61,628 bases of DNA from an uncultured Chryseobacterium sp. (GTDB taxonomy: Bacteria; Bacteroidota; Bacteroidia; Flavobacteriales; Weeksellaceae). The stretch spans positions 1 to 61,628 of the forward strand of contig CAJYGB010000026.1 in the NCBI GenBank assembly GCA_913774355.1, written 5' to 3'. The first letter of the stretch is position 1. Every line of letters begins with the position of its first letter. The notes beneath the pieces were generated by a model. It did not search any database and was not told the DNA's origin. It saw nothing but the letters and a program-made list of their open reading frames with translations. The translations under genes were made by a program, and so were the position numbers. Of this stretch, positions 18,901-27,413 are shown one piece after another.

Positions 18901-19112
18901 TTTATCCAAACCCTTTCACTGACATCCTGAATATTACCGATATTTCCAATGTTAAAAATGTTCTGGTAACGGACGTTGCGGGAAGACTGGTAAAAACCAT
19001 TAGCAATCCTTCCTCTGAGCTTCATCTCGGTGAATTGAAGCAGGGAATGTATCTTGTAATTCTTGAAATGAAAGACGGATCCAAACAAATGATTAAAACC
19101 ATTAAAAAATAA
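15939..19112 (+). CDS. T9SS type A surface protein with fibronectin III repeats and adhesin-like domains (array member 1)
   Basis: 1057-aa exported protein. Signal peptide MKKLLLACLFASGVGLSAQ; an N-terminal beta domain (about 20-250, with SSNGFITFG); at least four fibronectin type III repeats recognisable by endings like TTYHVRVQA and TTYYYWVRANC; two jelly-roll domains of the cleaved-adhesin/MAM type that start LPLVENFDNTP and FSENFDSTS and end YLDDINIQ and LIDDVMYN. The last about 75 residues are a type A sorting domain (IKVYPNPFTDILNI, VLVTDVAGRLVKTI, GELKQGMYLVILEM). It is composed almost entirely of Thr/Ser-rich beta repeats, typical of adhesins or polymer-binding surface proteins; no catalytic motif is seen, so its ligand is unknown. 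Confidence 0.88.
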   Translation: MKKLLLACLFASGVGLSAQTNIANYSFSKTTGVSYTPITGGTKVLPSGTNTTYDSDMSAAITLPTPFPFGGANVSSVYISSNGFITFGSALQAYDYAPLSTSGGTGAIAAFAQDGASSTATGAVSEVRYQDLGTEFVIQYSDHANYYNRSTEKLNFQIRLVYATGEIKIVYGNCTDPGTTSTSGITPQVGIRGNSTTYSTNVSPLMIGNIPAGTTCDWSKAVTGDANSSTMLFSGTTNANVKIPTGLQYSWTPGTQAPVRTFAATTAITNSGATLSWTAPTGATGYNIQYRALGACDWTDFAGNPVSTTTAALSNLAQNTTYHVRVQALNGSAQSIYSHIPNTAGTGNGYTATGTFTTLANCTATVSGLASSAITPDAATITWTASTTAPGNGYEYYYSTSSTTPISTATPSGSVAAGVTTANLSLLNPSTTYYYWVRANCNGTDKGVWSSSASFTTLNLCPTVTVPTANQTDVSTTPTITWTAIAGATGYRVRIGTTSGSNNVIDANVTTGTSYNVSPALNNSTLYYYSVTAYTANTAAPATPCTVRYFVTTCTPVSTLPLVENFDNTPTGSSSNTNAPACWKYLEPASWSGYGYVSSSYSTSAPRGYYISNSDATTAGGMLVSPQITILSNGNNRVRFMAMGGSSGYTVQVGTLSNPADASTFTQISSVTLTGSMAQYTVNIPSGSNQYLAFRHGVGGTYRSIYLDDINIQVSPTCLEPTALTASNITTTTADVAWTASTTVPANGYEIYYSTTNTAPGTTTQASTTSTTTSKSLSQLSPSTTYYVWVRSACSTTDKSEWSLSASFTTLCVGVANFSENFDSTSSSGSILPNCWSKLVTGTSSNSYVQASTVMSAPNNLYIYANSATEPVIVKLPNISTLSTGNYAIKFKGRANYTVGGKIDIGYMTDPAVASTFVTLGTYTTTSTTTVDDYYLAITGVPAGVTTLALRNAGTPAYSVLIDDVMYNLASTLSTNNIASPVKENIKVYPNPFTDILNITDISNVKNVLVTDVAGRLVKTISNPSSELHLGELKQGMYLVILEMKDGSKQMIKTIKK

Positions 19113-19422
19113 TTTTTCAGATAGATTATTGCAATCATCAGAATAGCGGCAATTTTGCCGCTATTTTTTTTTGACTTATTTGTTTGTTTAAATATATATA
19201 TAACTGTAAATCAATTACTTATTATTTATTTTTAAATAACTGATTATCAGTATTTTAATTATTTCATTTAATTATGATATATTTGTCAAATAGAATTATT
19301 TTATGTATTTATTTTATTTTTTAGTCTTAAAATTTTATTAAAATGTAAAAATTTGTTTGTTGTCTTGTATTTAATTAAATGTTATTTAATAATTTTATAG
19401 TACTAATTTAATTTTTACCAAA
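19113..19422. other. AT-rich spacer between array members 1 and 2
   Basis: 310 bp with the member 1 terminator at its start, then AT-rich non-coding sequence. The final stretch (ATAGTACTAATTTAATTTTT before the ATG) parallels the leader of member 1. Confidence 0.5.
19142..19172 (+). terminator. Terminator of array member 1
   Basis: AATAGCGGCAA / TTGCCGCTATT followed by at least nine Ts. Confidence 0.88.
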
Positions 19423-21939
19423 ATGAAGAAATTTTTACTCACATGTATGATGTCCTTTGGATTGGGACTTATGGCGCAGACGACAGTGACCATTGGGGCA
19501 GGAGCAACAGCAAGTGATGCCTATGATAATGGTAATCCGATTTATCGTTCAAGTGGTACGAGTACTTATCACTATTCCAAATCTGTACAGCTGCTTACTG
19601 CTGCCGATCTGTCGGGAGCGACGGTACCTTCGGGATCTACTATCAATTCAATTGCTTATTATAAAGCAAGTGCGTTCAATGTTTCCGGATCCAATGCCTG
19701 GACCCTGAATGTGTATTTAAAGAACAGTAGTGCAACGGCTCTGGCAAGCGGAACTTCATGGGATACTATGACGGCAGGTGCTACTTTGTTCTATACAGCC
19801 ACCATCAATAGCAGCAATAATTTCCCAGCGGCAGCAGGATGGGTAACTCTTACCAACAATACGAGCAATACTTTCAATTACGCAGGAAATGCAATTGAAG
19901 TGTATATCGATTGGGTACCTTCAGGTACGCTTACAAGCCCTTACACAGGCGGAGAATTTACATGGCAGTATGACTCGTCATCGACTGCACAGGCAATGGG
20001 AACCAGTAATTCTTCAGCGATACCGGGAAGCACAACATCGTTTTCCACCCTTTCAAGAAGGTATCAGACGCAGCTGAAGTTTACTTCCACACCATGTACG
20101 GGAACTCCTAACCCGGGTAACACTCTTTCTTCCGGATCGGCAGCGTGTGCAGGACCTTATAATACAACTCTGAGTTTACAGAATAGTGTAGCAGGAAGCG
20201 GCATAACTTATCAATGGTATCTTAATGGATCTCCGGTATCAGGAGCTACTTCTCCGACACTTAATGCAACAATTACAGCGGCCAGTACTTATTATTGTGC
20301 AGTAACCTGTACAGGAAGTGGAATGACTGCAAATTCAACTCCTGTAAATCTGGTTGCACCAAGCAATGGAATTTCTTCCTTCCCATGGAATGAGAATTTT
20401 GACAGTATGTCATCTGTAGGAACTAATATTCTGCCTTCCTGCTGGCTGTCGGTAGGGGGTGGAAGTTCTAATACGGAACAGTATACTACGGCTACAAGTG
20501 CTGGAAATTCTTATAACGATCCTAGATCAGCTCCCAATTATGTGACGATCTATTATCCGTATTCAAATGCTGCAACACTTTGGACACCTAAATTTTATTT
20601 AACGGCAGGGCAGTCTTATGATTTCTCCTTTTACTATGTAGGAGACGGACTTTCCGGATGGCAGGGTGATGTCTTGGTTAATAATAATCAGAATGCTACA
20701 GGAGCTACAGGCTTAAATACATTTGTAACATCTACCCAAACAACAACCGGAGGTTCTAACAGTACAAACTACACAAAAGTAAAAGTAACCTATGTGCCTA
20801 CTACAACAGGAAATTATACTTTTGGTGTAAAAACATTAGCCGTTACCAGTGCGCCATATTATATGGGGTTTGATGATTTTAATGTGATGATTACGCCTTC
20901 CTGTACGGAGCCTAATGCTATATCGGTAAGCAATATTACTAGTGCGGGAGCTTTGGTTTCATGGACGGCTCCTTCCAATGCTCCGGCAGGCGGATACGAT
21001 TTGTACTACAGCACAATCAATACAGCTCCAACCGCTACAACAACACCTAACTTTACCGGACTTACAGGAATTTCCAAGCAATTGAGTAATCTTACTGCTG
21101 CTTCTACTTATTATGTGTGGGTGAGATCGAGATGCAGTACAACAACACAGAGTATCTGGTCTGGTCCTGCTACCTTCAGTACACTTTGTACTACTGCTTC
21201 ATTACCTTATGTTCAGAACTTTGAATCGGTAACAACACCGGCACTTCCAAATTGTACTCAGGTTCAGAATGCAGGAAACGGAAATGTCTGGACCACTGCC
21301 GATGCACCTACGGACAGTCCTGGATTTACAACAAAAGTTCTGAAATATGCTTATAATTCTTCCAGCGCAGCAAATACCTGGTTCTATACACAGGGATTGA
21401 ATCTTACAGGAGGTGTTCAATATACCATTACTTATAAGTATGGAAATAATTCGACTACTTATGTTGAAAAATTAAAAGTGGCCTATGGTACTTCACCTTT
21501 AGCTTCTGCAATGACGAATACGATAGCCGATTATCCATCCATTAATGATAAAACGGCACATTCGGTAAGTGTTAATTTTACGCCTGCAACTTCCGGAATT
21601 TATTATTTTGGTTTCAATGCTTACTCGGATGCAGACCAGTATTATTTGTATGTGGATGATATCAGCATCAATACAGCTTCTGCTTTGGCTGTTTCCGAAA
21701 TTTCCGGCACGAAAAACACAATTAAAGTATATCCCAATCCTTTCTCAGAGATATTGAATATCTCCGATGTTTCTAATGTGAAAAACGTTCTGGTAACCGA
21801 CGTCGCAGGAAGACTGGTTAAAACCATTAGCAATCCTTCTTCCGAACTTCATTTGGGAGAATTGAAACAAGGAATGTATCTGGTGACACTGGAAATGAAA
21901 GACGGATCCAAGCAAACGATAAAAACCATTAAAAAATAG
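19423..21939 (+). CDS. T9SS type A surface protein (array member 2)
   Basis: 838-aa exported protein. Signal peptide MKKFLLTCMMSFGLGLMAQ; an N-terminal domain about 20-230; an Ig-like segment with AGSGITYQWYLNGSPVSGAT (about 255-315); a jelly-roll domain from FPWNENFDSM to YMGFDDFNVMI; one fibronectin III repeat (CTEPNAISVSNIT ... YYVWVRSRCSTTT); a second jelly-roll (LPYVQNFESV to YLYVDDISI); and the type A sorting domain (IKVYPNPFSEILNI ...). The sorting domain is nearly identical in protein sequence to that of member 1 but differs at many synonymous sites. Likely surface-attached or released adhesin-like protein; ligand unknown. Confidence 0.87.
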   Translation: MKKFLLTCMMSFGLGLMAQTTVTIGAGATASDAYDNGNPIYRSSGTSTYHYSKSVQLLTAADLSGATVPSGSTINSIAYYKASAFNVSGSNAWTLNVYLKNSSATALASGTSWDTMTAGATLFYTATINSSNNFPAAAGWVTLTNNTSNTFNYAGNAIEVYIDWVPSGTLTSPYTGGEFTWQYDSSSTAQAMGTSNSSAIPGSTTSFSTLSRRYQTQLKFTSTPCTGTPNPGNTLSSGSAACAGPYNTTLSLQNSVAGSGITYQWYLNGSPVSGATSPTLNATITAASTYYCAVTCTGSGMTANSTPVNLVAPSNGISSFPWNENFDSMSSVGTNILPSCWLSVGGGSSNTEQYTTATSAGNSYNDPRSAPNYVTIYYPYSNAATLWTPKFYLTAGQSYDFSFYYVGDGLSGWQGDVLVNNNQNATGATGLNTFVTSTQTTTGGSNSTNYTKVKVTYVPTTTGNYTFGVKTLAVTSAPYYMGFDDFNVMITPSCTEPNAISVSNITSAGALVSWTAPSNAPAGGYDLYYSTINTAPTATTTPNFTGLTGISKQLSNLTAASTYYVWVRSRCSTTTQSIWSGPATFSTLCTTASLPYVQNFESVTTPALPNCTQVQNAGNGNVWTTADAPTDSPGFTTKVLKYAYNSSSAANTWFYTQGLNLTGGVQYTITYKYGNNSTTYVEKLKVAYGTSPLASAMTNTIADYPSINDKTAHSVSVNFTPATSGIYYFGFNAYSDADQYYLYVDDISINTASALAVSEISGTKNTIKVYPNPFSEILNISDVSNVKNVLVTDVAGRLVKTISNPSSELHLGELKQGMYLVTLEMKDGSKQTIKTIKK

Positions 21940-21965
21940 TTTTTAATAGAAACTTTAAATTAAAG

Positions 21966-21997
21966 AATAGCGGCTGTTCCCAGTCGCTATTTTTTTG
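21966..21997 (+). terminator. Terminator of array member 2
   Basis: AATAGCGGCTG / CAGTCGCTATT (one G-T pair) plus a T-run. The first arm shares AATAGCGGC with the member 1 terminator, so the terminator was probably copied with the gene. Confidence 0.8.
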
Positions 21998-22074
21998 ATA
22001 ATTAATGAAAAAATTATCTTCATATTGAATTATTATTGTTAATTTAGTATTCAACACGAGATAATATATAGTTT

Positions 22075-24045
22075 ATGACAAAATTTCTACTTTCATGCTT
22101 ATTGTTTTTAAGTATGAGTCTTCCGGCCCAGATAAGCCTTGGAGCCGGAAGCACCAGTGTCGGAGTCGCTCCGATAAGTACCTATTACGGATATTCTTAC
22201 GTACAGCAGATCTTTACCAAACAGGAAATCAACGCTAATGCGGCTGGAAACATCACGGGACTGAAATTCTATCTTGATCCGTCTGCCTCGATTGCCAACT
22301 CATCGCAATGGACGGTTTATCTGGGATTGACAACAAAATCTTCTTTTGTAACAGATTCAGACTGGATTCCTTCCTCCCAGCTTACCCAGGTATTTTCCGG
22401 AAATGTAACAAATGCAAATGGTGTAATCAGTATTACTTTCCCAACACCTTTTGCATATAATAATGTTTCCAACCTGATTGTGGCGGCAGAAGAAAATTCT
22501 CCGGGCTATGATTCGAATAATTTTGATGAATCCATGTACGTATATCCTGGACCTCAGAACTCTACTCTTTGGAACAGAGACGATTATATCGATCCCAATC
22601 CTGCTTCTCCGCCATCATCAGCTACCAGAAAGGCTTATAAATCTGTAATTACCATCGACGGTCTGGTTCCAAGCCCGGTTCCTGCCTGTCCTTATGTAAT
22701 ATATCCCGCTAATAATGCTAATTTTGTCCCCCTTAATTCAACTATAACGTGGGGTAATATTTCCGGCGCCACAAGCTACAAAGTCTCTATGGGAACTACT
22801 CCAGGAGGAACCAATATAGCCAATCAGGTATCAGTAACAACCAACAGTTATACACCTGCATCGCCTTTGGCTACCGGAACGACCTATTATCTTAAAGTAA
22901 CGGCAGTTGGTTCAGCCGGAGAATCCGCAGGATGTAACCAGGTGATGTTTACAACGATACCACCGCCACCGGCTAATGACGAATGTGCTACGGCAGTTGC
23001 ACTCACGGTAAATCCGGACCTCAACTGTGGTACAGTAACGGCAGGATACACTTTGGGTGCAACGGATTCCAATACTGATCCGGCTCCTTGTTACGGTACA
23101 CCGGATGATGACGTATGGTATAAATTTACCGCGACTGCTACCAGACATAAGATTTCCCTTTTAAATGTAGTTTCCGCCGGAACCGTAAACAGTACGGATA
23201 CCTATTTCCAGGTATTCAGCGGAGGCTGTGGTGCTTTGTCGAATGTTCTTTGTTCGGATCCGGCTTCCGGCACGGTGTCCGGGCTTACGGTAGGAGAAAC
23301 CTATTGGGTTAGGGTATACAGTTATGGCGGAGCAGGTAATAATCTCGGCTTCAATATCTGTGTAGGAACGTATCCTCCGCCTCCTGCAAATGACAACTGT
23401 TCGGGAGCAATTACAGCAACTGCCTTTCCGTATACCTATGTACAGAGTGATGGTGCAGGAGCTACCAATGACGGGGGATTTGTTACGGCGTGCAGTCTTC
23501 CGATGAATGACGGGACCTGGTTTAAATTCACAGGAGATGGTGATACATTCAATATTTCTGTAACAATGCCTTCCGGAAGTGATTTCGATCCTAAAATAGG
23601 CGTTTTCAGCGGAAGCTGCTCCTCACTGGTCTGCGAAGGTTCTATGGATCTCGGAGGCGCAGGAACTGCTGAAGTAATTTCCATTCCTACATTAGCGGGA
23701 AATACTTATTATATAAACGTAGGGCATTACAGCGGCTATTCGGATGAGCCTGAAGGCGCTTTTACCATCAATATTTCTAAAGGAACACTGGGAACTTCCG
23801 ACGTAAAATCGAATTCCAAAAATACGATCAGGCTTTACCCGAATCCTTTCACGGAAGTACTGAATATTTCCGATGTTGCCAATGTGAGGACCGTTTCGGT
23901 TTCTGATATTTCAGGAAGATTGGTGAGAACAATCGATAATCCTTCTTCAGAACTTCATCTGGGAGATTTAAAACAGGGCATTTACATGGTAACCTTTTCT
24001 ATGAAAGACGGTTCCAAGCAAACCATTAAAGCCATTAAAAAGTAA
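22075..24045 (+). CDS. T9SS type A surface protein (array member 3)
   Basis: 656-aa exported protein. Signal peptide MTKFLLSCLLFLSMSLPAQ; an N-terminal domain about 20-200 (a glycine/serine-rich beta region); a fibronectin-like repeat (ATSYKVSMGTTPGGTNI); then two similar domains beginning PPANDECATAVAL and PPANDNCSGAITA, each containing a DxxWYKF or DGTWFKF core, cysteine-rich and probably beta-sandwich. The sorting domain at about 585-656 (IRLYPNPFTEVLNI, VSDISGRLVRTI, GDLKQGIYMVTF) is clearly related to members 1 and 2 but more diverged. Only 135 bp separates it from member 2, which has its own terminator. Function unknown beyond surface export. Confidence 0.87.
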   Translation: MTKFLLSCLLFLSMSLPAQISLGAGSTSVGVAPISTYYGYSYVQQIFTKQEINANAAGNITGLKFYLDPSASIANSSQWTVYLGLTTKSSFVTDSDWIPSSQLTQVFSGNVTNANGVISITFPTPFAYNNVSNLIVAAEENSPGYDSNNFDESMYVYPGPQNSTLWNRDDYIDPNPASPPSSATRKAYKSVITIDGLVPSPVPACPYVIYPANNANFVPLNSTITWGNISGATSYKVSMGTTPGGTNIANQVSVTTNSYTPASPLATGTTYYLKVTAVGSAGESAGCNQVMFTTIPPPPANDECATAVALTVNPDLNCGTVTAGYTLGATDSNTDPAPCYGTPDDDVWYKFTATATRHKISLLNVVSAGTVNSTDTYFQVFSGGCGALSNVLCSDPASGTVSGLTVGETYWVRVYSYGGAGNNLGFNICVGTYPPPPANDNCSGAITATAFPYTYVQSDGAGATNDGGFVTACSLPMNDGTWFKFTGDGDTFNISVTMPSGSDFDPKIGVFSGSCSSLVCEGSMDLGGAGTAEVISIPTLAGNTYYINVGHYSGYSDEPEGAFTINISKGTLGTSDVKSNSKNTIRLYPNPFTEVLNISDVANVRTVSVSDISGRLVRTIDNPSSELHLGDLKQGIYMVTFSMKDGSKQTIKAIKK

Positions 24046-24066
24046 CTAAGATTACTGATAATATAT

Positions 24067-24094
24067 AAAGGCGGTCTTTAATAAGGCCGCCTTT
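24067..24094. terminator. Bidirectional terminator between the array and the channel operon
   Basis: AAAGGCGG / CCGCCTTT with a 12-nt loop. It lies between the convergent stops at 24045 (+) and 24122 (-). Confidence 0.7.
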
Positions 24095-24121
24095 AATTTT
24101 TCAGATAATTAATACTTAAAT

Positions 24122-24280
24122 TTATTTATCGGGAACAGGCTGGATATCACCGGTATTAAGCCCTGAGAAAACAGCAGGGAAGAAGGTGACAAGGACAAAG
24201 TAGATAACAATCATTAACACAATTGCTGAAAAAAGTATAATGACCAGCATATTCGGCTTATTTTTCTTTTTAGGTTCCAT
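24122..24280 (-). CDS. 52-residue single-pass membrane peptide downstream of a K+ channel
   Basis: Unrecognised small protein read directly from the sequence. ATG at 24280, TAA at 24122. The N-terminus MEPKKKNKPN is strongly basic, residues 11-36 form one hydrophobic helix (MLVIILFSAIVLMIVIYFVL then VTFFPA), and the tail ends GDIQPVPDK. By the positive-inside rule the N-terminus is cytoplasmic. It starts 40 nt after the channel stop on the same strand with no terminator between them, so they are probably one operon; a channel accessory role is possible but unproven. Short length is the main reason for doubt. Confidence 0.65.
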   Translation of the reverse strand: MEPKKKNKPNMLVIILFSAIVLMIVIYFVLVTFFPAVFSGLNTGDIQPVPDK

Positions 24281-24319
24281 GATTCCGTAGTATTTTAATT
24301 GATAGATTACTAATAATTG

Positions 24320-25183
24320 TTACAAAGCTAATTTCTTGCCACACTGTTTGCAATACCGTGCATCATCATCAATATCTTCATTCCCGCACCGGTCGCATAC
24401 TTTTTCAAGATTCTGTCTTTTATTACGCATTTCTGCTGTTACGATTCCCGTAGGTACGGCAATAATCGAATAACCGGCCAACATTAAAACCACAGCAAAG
24501 AATTTTCCCATGGGCGTAATAGGAGAGACATCGCCATATCCTACGGTTGTTACCGTAACTACCGCCCAGTAGATCGATTGTGGAATCGTCTCAAATCCCG
24601 GCCTTCCGCCTTCTACCATAAACATCAGGGAACCTACGATAACGGAAAATATAATCAGGAATAAGAGAAAGATATATATTTTCCGGGAACTGTTTCTTAA
24701 AGCCCGTACAATAACGGATCCGTCGTTCATAAAATCCAGCAGGTTAAAAACCCGGAATACCCTCAGCATTCTGAGCATTCTGAAAATCAGGAAATATTTC
24801 GTTACCGGAAACAGGAAGCTCAGGTAAAACGGTACAAGTGCGAAAAAATCGATGATTCCGAAAAAGCTGAAGATATAACAGCTTTTGTTTTTCACCACGG
24901 CGATCCGTGAAAAGTATTCTGCGGAAAAAAAGATGGAAATGATCCATTCCAGGATAATAAATGTATAATGGAATCTTTTATCCAGCTTTGGAATGCTTTC
25001 CATCATGATAATGGAAGTACTGACGAGAATCAGTATAAGCAATATAATATCGAACAGCTTTCCTAATTTGGTGTCGGATCTGTAAATGATTCTGTACAGG
25101 TGTCTTTTCCAGAGCTGATCTCCCGGAATCAGCTGATGCTCCCTTTCCATTGAATTATTGTTTATACTGACTAAGGTAATCAT
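24320..25183 (-). CDS. Voltage-gated-type potassium channel with C-terminal zinc ribbon
   Basis: 287-aa ion channel subunit that would form a tetramer in the cytoplasmic membrane. Hydrophobic segments S1-S3 lie at about 42-130, an arginine-rich S4-like helix at 135-146 (RMLRMLRVFRVF, Arg every third residue), S5 at about 170-190, the K+ selectivity filter TVGYGD at 213-218, and S6 at about 228-248. The C-terminus carries CDRCG (C263, C266) and CKQCG (C278, C281), a four-Cys zinc ribbon in place of the larger RCK or cyclic-nucleotide domains. Translation could start at M12 instead. Followed by the 52-aa membrane peptide gene; divergent from the Nif3-like gene. Confidence 0.92.
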   Translation of the reverse strand: MITLVSINNNSMEREHQLIPGDQLWKRHLYRIIYRSDTKLGKLFDIILLILILVSTSIIMMESIPKLDKRFHYTFIILEWIISIFFSAEYFSRIAVVKNKSCYIFSFFGIIDFFALVPFYLSFLFPVTKYFLIFRMLRMLRVFRVFNLLDFMNDGSVIVRALRNSSRKIYIFLLFLIIFSVIVGSLMFMVEGGRPGFETIPQSIYWAVVTVTTVGYGDVSPITPMGKFFAVVLMLAGYSIIAVPTGIVTAEMRNKRQNLEKVCDRCGNEDIDDDARYCKQCGKKLAL

Positions 25184-25338
25184 TTTCAGATTGAACTTTA
25201 TGAATATTCAGGCTTTAATTTTTTATTCCGGATTATTTGCGCTTTTCCATACGTGACTTTTGCCTGCTGTTTGGTTGTTTGAAAACCGAAATTAATCGAT
25301 AAAATTTAATATCTTCGTCCTGATTACAAATTTTACGT

Positions 25339-26436
25339 ATGAAACTGAGAACGGTAATTTCAAAAATTGAGGAACGGATCAAGATAAGCCAGGCAGAAGA
25401 TTTTGATAACGTAGGCCTGCTGTGCGGATCGTGGGACCGGGACGTAAGCGGGATTCTGGTCTGTCACGATGCTCTGGAAAATGTGGTGGATGAGGCGATC
25501 CGTAAAAACTGCAACCTGATTGTCTGCTTTCATCCGATTATTTTTTCGGGATTAAAATCGCTTACCGGGAAAAACTATGTGGAAAAGGCAGTTATCAAAG
25601 CCATTGAAAACAAAATAGCCATTTATGCGGTACATACCGCTTTCGACAATGATTTCTTCGGTGTCAACCGGGGAATCTGTGATCAGCTCGGATTAACAAA
25701 CCTGAAAATTTTACAGCCTAAAAAAAATAATCTCAAACAGCTTACGGTTTTCGTTCCGAAAGAATATTCGGGCAAAGTAAGAGAGGCACTTTTCAATGCG
25801 GGAGCAGGAAACATCGGTTTCTATGACGAATGCAGTTTTACTATCAATGGGAACGGGACATTCAGGCCTATCCAAGGCTCCAGCCCTTTTTCGGGACAGC
25901 AGGATATACGGGAAAACACCGATGAAGATATGGTTTCCGTTATTTTCGAAGATTACAAACAGGGACAGATCGTGAATGCCATGAAAACTGCCCATCCTTA
26001 TGAAGAAGTGGCGCACCAGATTTACAGCCTGGACAATACCAACCAGTATTCCGGACTTGGGATGTACGGCGATTTTGAGGAGCCAATGGAAGAAGTAGAT
26101 TTCCTGAAATTCGTCAAGGAAAAATTCGGCCTTGAAATGATCCGCCATTCCGGTTTCAATAACAAGAAAATAAAAAGGGTCGGTGTATTGGGCGGCTCCG
26201 GGGCCAGCGGAATCCGCTCTGCAATTTCCAAAAAATGTGATGCTTATATTACGGGAGACGTAAAATACCATGATTTTTTCCTCGCCGAATCTAAAATGCT
26301 GATTTGCGATATCGGACATTTTGAATCAGAACAATTTGTAACTCAACAATTATTTGAAATTTTATCACAAAAATTTAGTACATTTGCAATCTCAAAATCT
26401 ATTGAGAAAACAAACCCGGTAAATTATTTCATTTAG
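25339..26436 (+). CDS. Nif3-like dinuclear metal centre protein (DUF34/YqfO type)
   Basis: 365-aa member of the Nif3/DUF34 family, hexameric proteins with two metals per subunit and a disputed role (GTP cyclohydrolase I type 2-like annotations are not proven). Metal-binding regions are visible: CFHPIIFSGLKSL, AVHTAFDN near the N-terminus and VKYHDFFLAE, DIGHFESEQ near the C-terminus. Residues about 130-245 form the PII-like inserted domain found in the long (YqfO-type) members (LTVFVPKEYSGKVREAL ... AHPYEEVAHQIY). The next gene begins 3 nt after the stop, so the two are co-transcribed. Confidence 0.9.
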   Translation: MKLRTVISKIEERIKISQAEDFDNVGLLCGSWDRDVSGILVCHDALENVVDEAIRKNCNLIVCFHPIIFSGLKSLTGKNYVEKAVIKAIENKIAIYAVHTAFDNDFFGVNRGICDQLGLTNLKILQPKKNNLKQLTVFVPKEYSGKVREALFNAGAGNIGFYDECSFTINGNGTFRPIQGSSPFSGQQDIRENTDEDMVSVIFEDYKQGQIVNAMKTAHPYEEVAHQIYSLDNTNQYSGLGMYGDFEEPMEEVDFLKFVKEKFGLEMIRHSGFNNKKIKRVGVLGGSGASGIRSAISKKCDAYITGDVKYHDFFLAESKMLICDIGHFESEQFVTQQLFEILSQKFSTFAISKSIEKTNPVNYFI

Positions 26437-26439
26437 AAT

Positions 26440-27216
26440 ATGGCAAAAACCAACGATATTTCAGTTGAAGAGAAATTAAGAGCTTTATACGATTTGCAGA
26501 TCATTGATTCAAGATTGGACGAAATCCGAAATACCAGAGGAGAATTGCCAATCGAAGTAGAGGATCTTGAGATTGAAATCGAAGGTCTTGAAAAAAGAGC
26601 TGAAAAATTTCATGCAGACATCAAAGATCAGGACGATCAGATCAAGACGAAGCATGAAGTGATCAACCATGCAAAGACTTTAATTGAAAAATACAAATCT
26701 CAGCAGGACAGCGTAAGAAACAATAAAGAATTTGAAGCGTTGAGCAAGGAGATGGAATATCAGGAACTTGAGATCCAGCTTGCTGAAAAAAGAATCAAGG
26801 AATTCGGTGCTAAAATTGCTCACAAGAACGAAACTTTGGATGAATTGAATTCAAAGATCGACGATCTGAAGAATCACCTGAAGTTCAAAAAAGAAGAGCT
26901 TGAAGGCCTTATCGCCGAAACCCAGAAAGAAGAGGAATATCTGATCGAGCAGTCTAAAGAATATGCGGCAAAAATCGACGAAAGATTACTCGCTTCTTAC
27001 AACAGGATCAGAACCAACTCTCCAAACGGTCTTGCGGTAGTAGGTTTGGAAAGAGGAGCTCCCAAGGGATCTTTCTTCACTATTCCGCCTCAGAAGCAGA
27101 TGGAAATCGCTCAGAGAAAGAAAATTATCATCGATGAGCATTCCGGTAAAATCCTTGTGGATGACGAACTGGTAATGGAAGAAAACGAAAGAATGAATGC
27201 GGTGATTAAATTCTAA
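26440..27216 (+). CDS. Coiled-coil protein of the C4 zinc-ribbon (zf-RING_7) family, without the cysteines
   Basis: 258-aa cytosolic protein. Residues about 25-185 are a long charged coiled coil; the C-terminal about 60 residues match the zinc-ribbon end of the family (GLERGAPKGSFFTIPPQKQ ... IIIDEHSGKILVDDE). Family members usually have CxxC-type pairs at these places; here they read APKGS and DEHSG, and the whole protein contains no cysteine. It therefore cannot bind zinc in the usual way, though the fold signature (IPPQ, GKIL) is kept. The Nif3-like gene 3 nt upstream is the typical Bacteroidota partner, so the pair is likely functional. Role unknown. Confidence 0.88.
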   Translation: MAKTNDISVEEKLRALYDLQIIDSRLDEIRNTRGELPIEVEDLEIEIEGLEKRAEKFHADIKDQDDQIKTKHEVINHAKTLIEKYKSQQDSVRNNKEFEALSKEMEYQELEIQLAEKRIKEFGAKIAHKNETLDELNSKIDDLKNHLKFKKEELEGLIAETQKEEEYLIEQSKEYAAKIDERLLASYNRIRTNSPNGLAVVGLERGAPKGSFFTIPPQKQMEIAQRKKIIIDEHSGKILVDDELVMEENERMNAVIKF

Positions 27217-27241
27217 TTTAATTACGATTTAAAAAAAATAT

Positions 27242-27271
27242 AAAAGCTGTTTCAACTGAAGCAGCTTTTTT
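27242..27271 (+). terminator. Terminator of the Nif3-like operon
   Basis: AAAAGCTG(t)TTC / GAAGCAGCTTTT followed by a T-run. Confidence 0.85.
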
Positions 27272-27331
27272 GTTTGTAGAATATTAAAACCCAATGGCAG
27301 GATTAATTCACAGTATGATTATCCGTATTCA

Positions 27332-27354
27332 TTGTCATTCCGGTTGGAATCCAG
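27332..27354. repeat. Extragenic motif TTGTCATTCCGGTTGGAATCC
   Basis: This sequence resembles a short intergenic motif of the 'GTCATTCCG..GGAATCC' type that I recall from many bacterial genomes; the ends GATTCC-like/GGAATC are partly inverted. One copy only here. Confidence 0.3.
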
Positions 27355-27413
27355 ATCTAGATATTTCCATACGGATATGTTTTTCAACCTAAAATTTAGA
27401 TTTCTTCCGACCC

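Noticed and set aside
25711..26319. 202-codon open frame antisense to the Nif3-like gene
   Set aside because: It falls within conserved metal-centre coding sequence; no start context or family resemblance.
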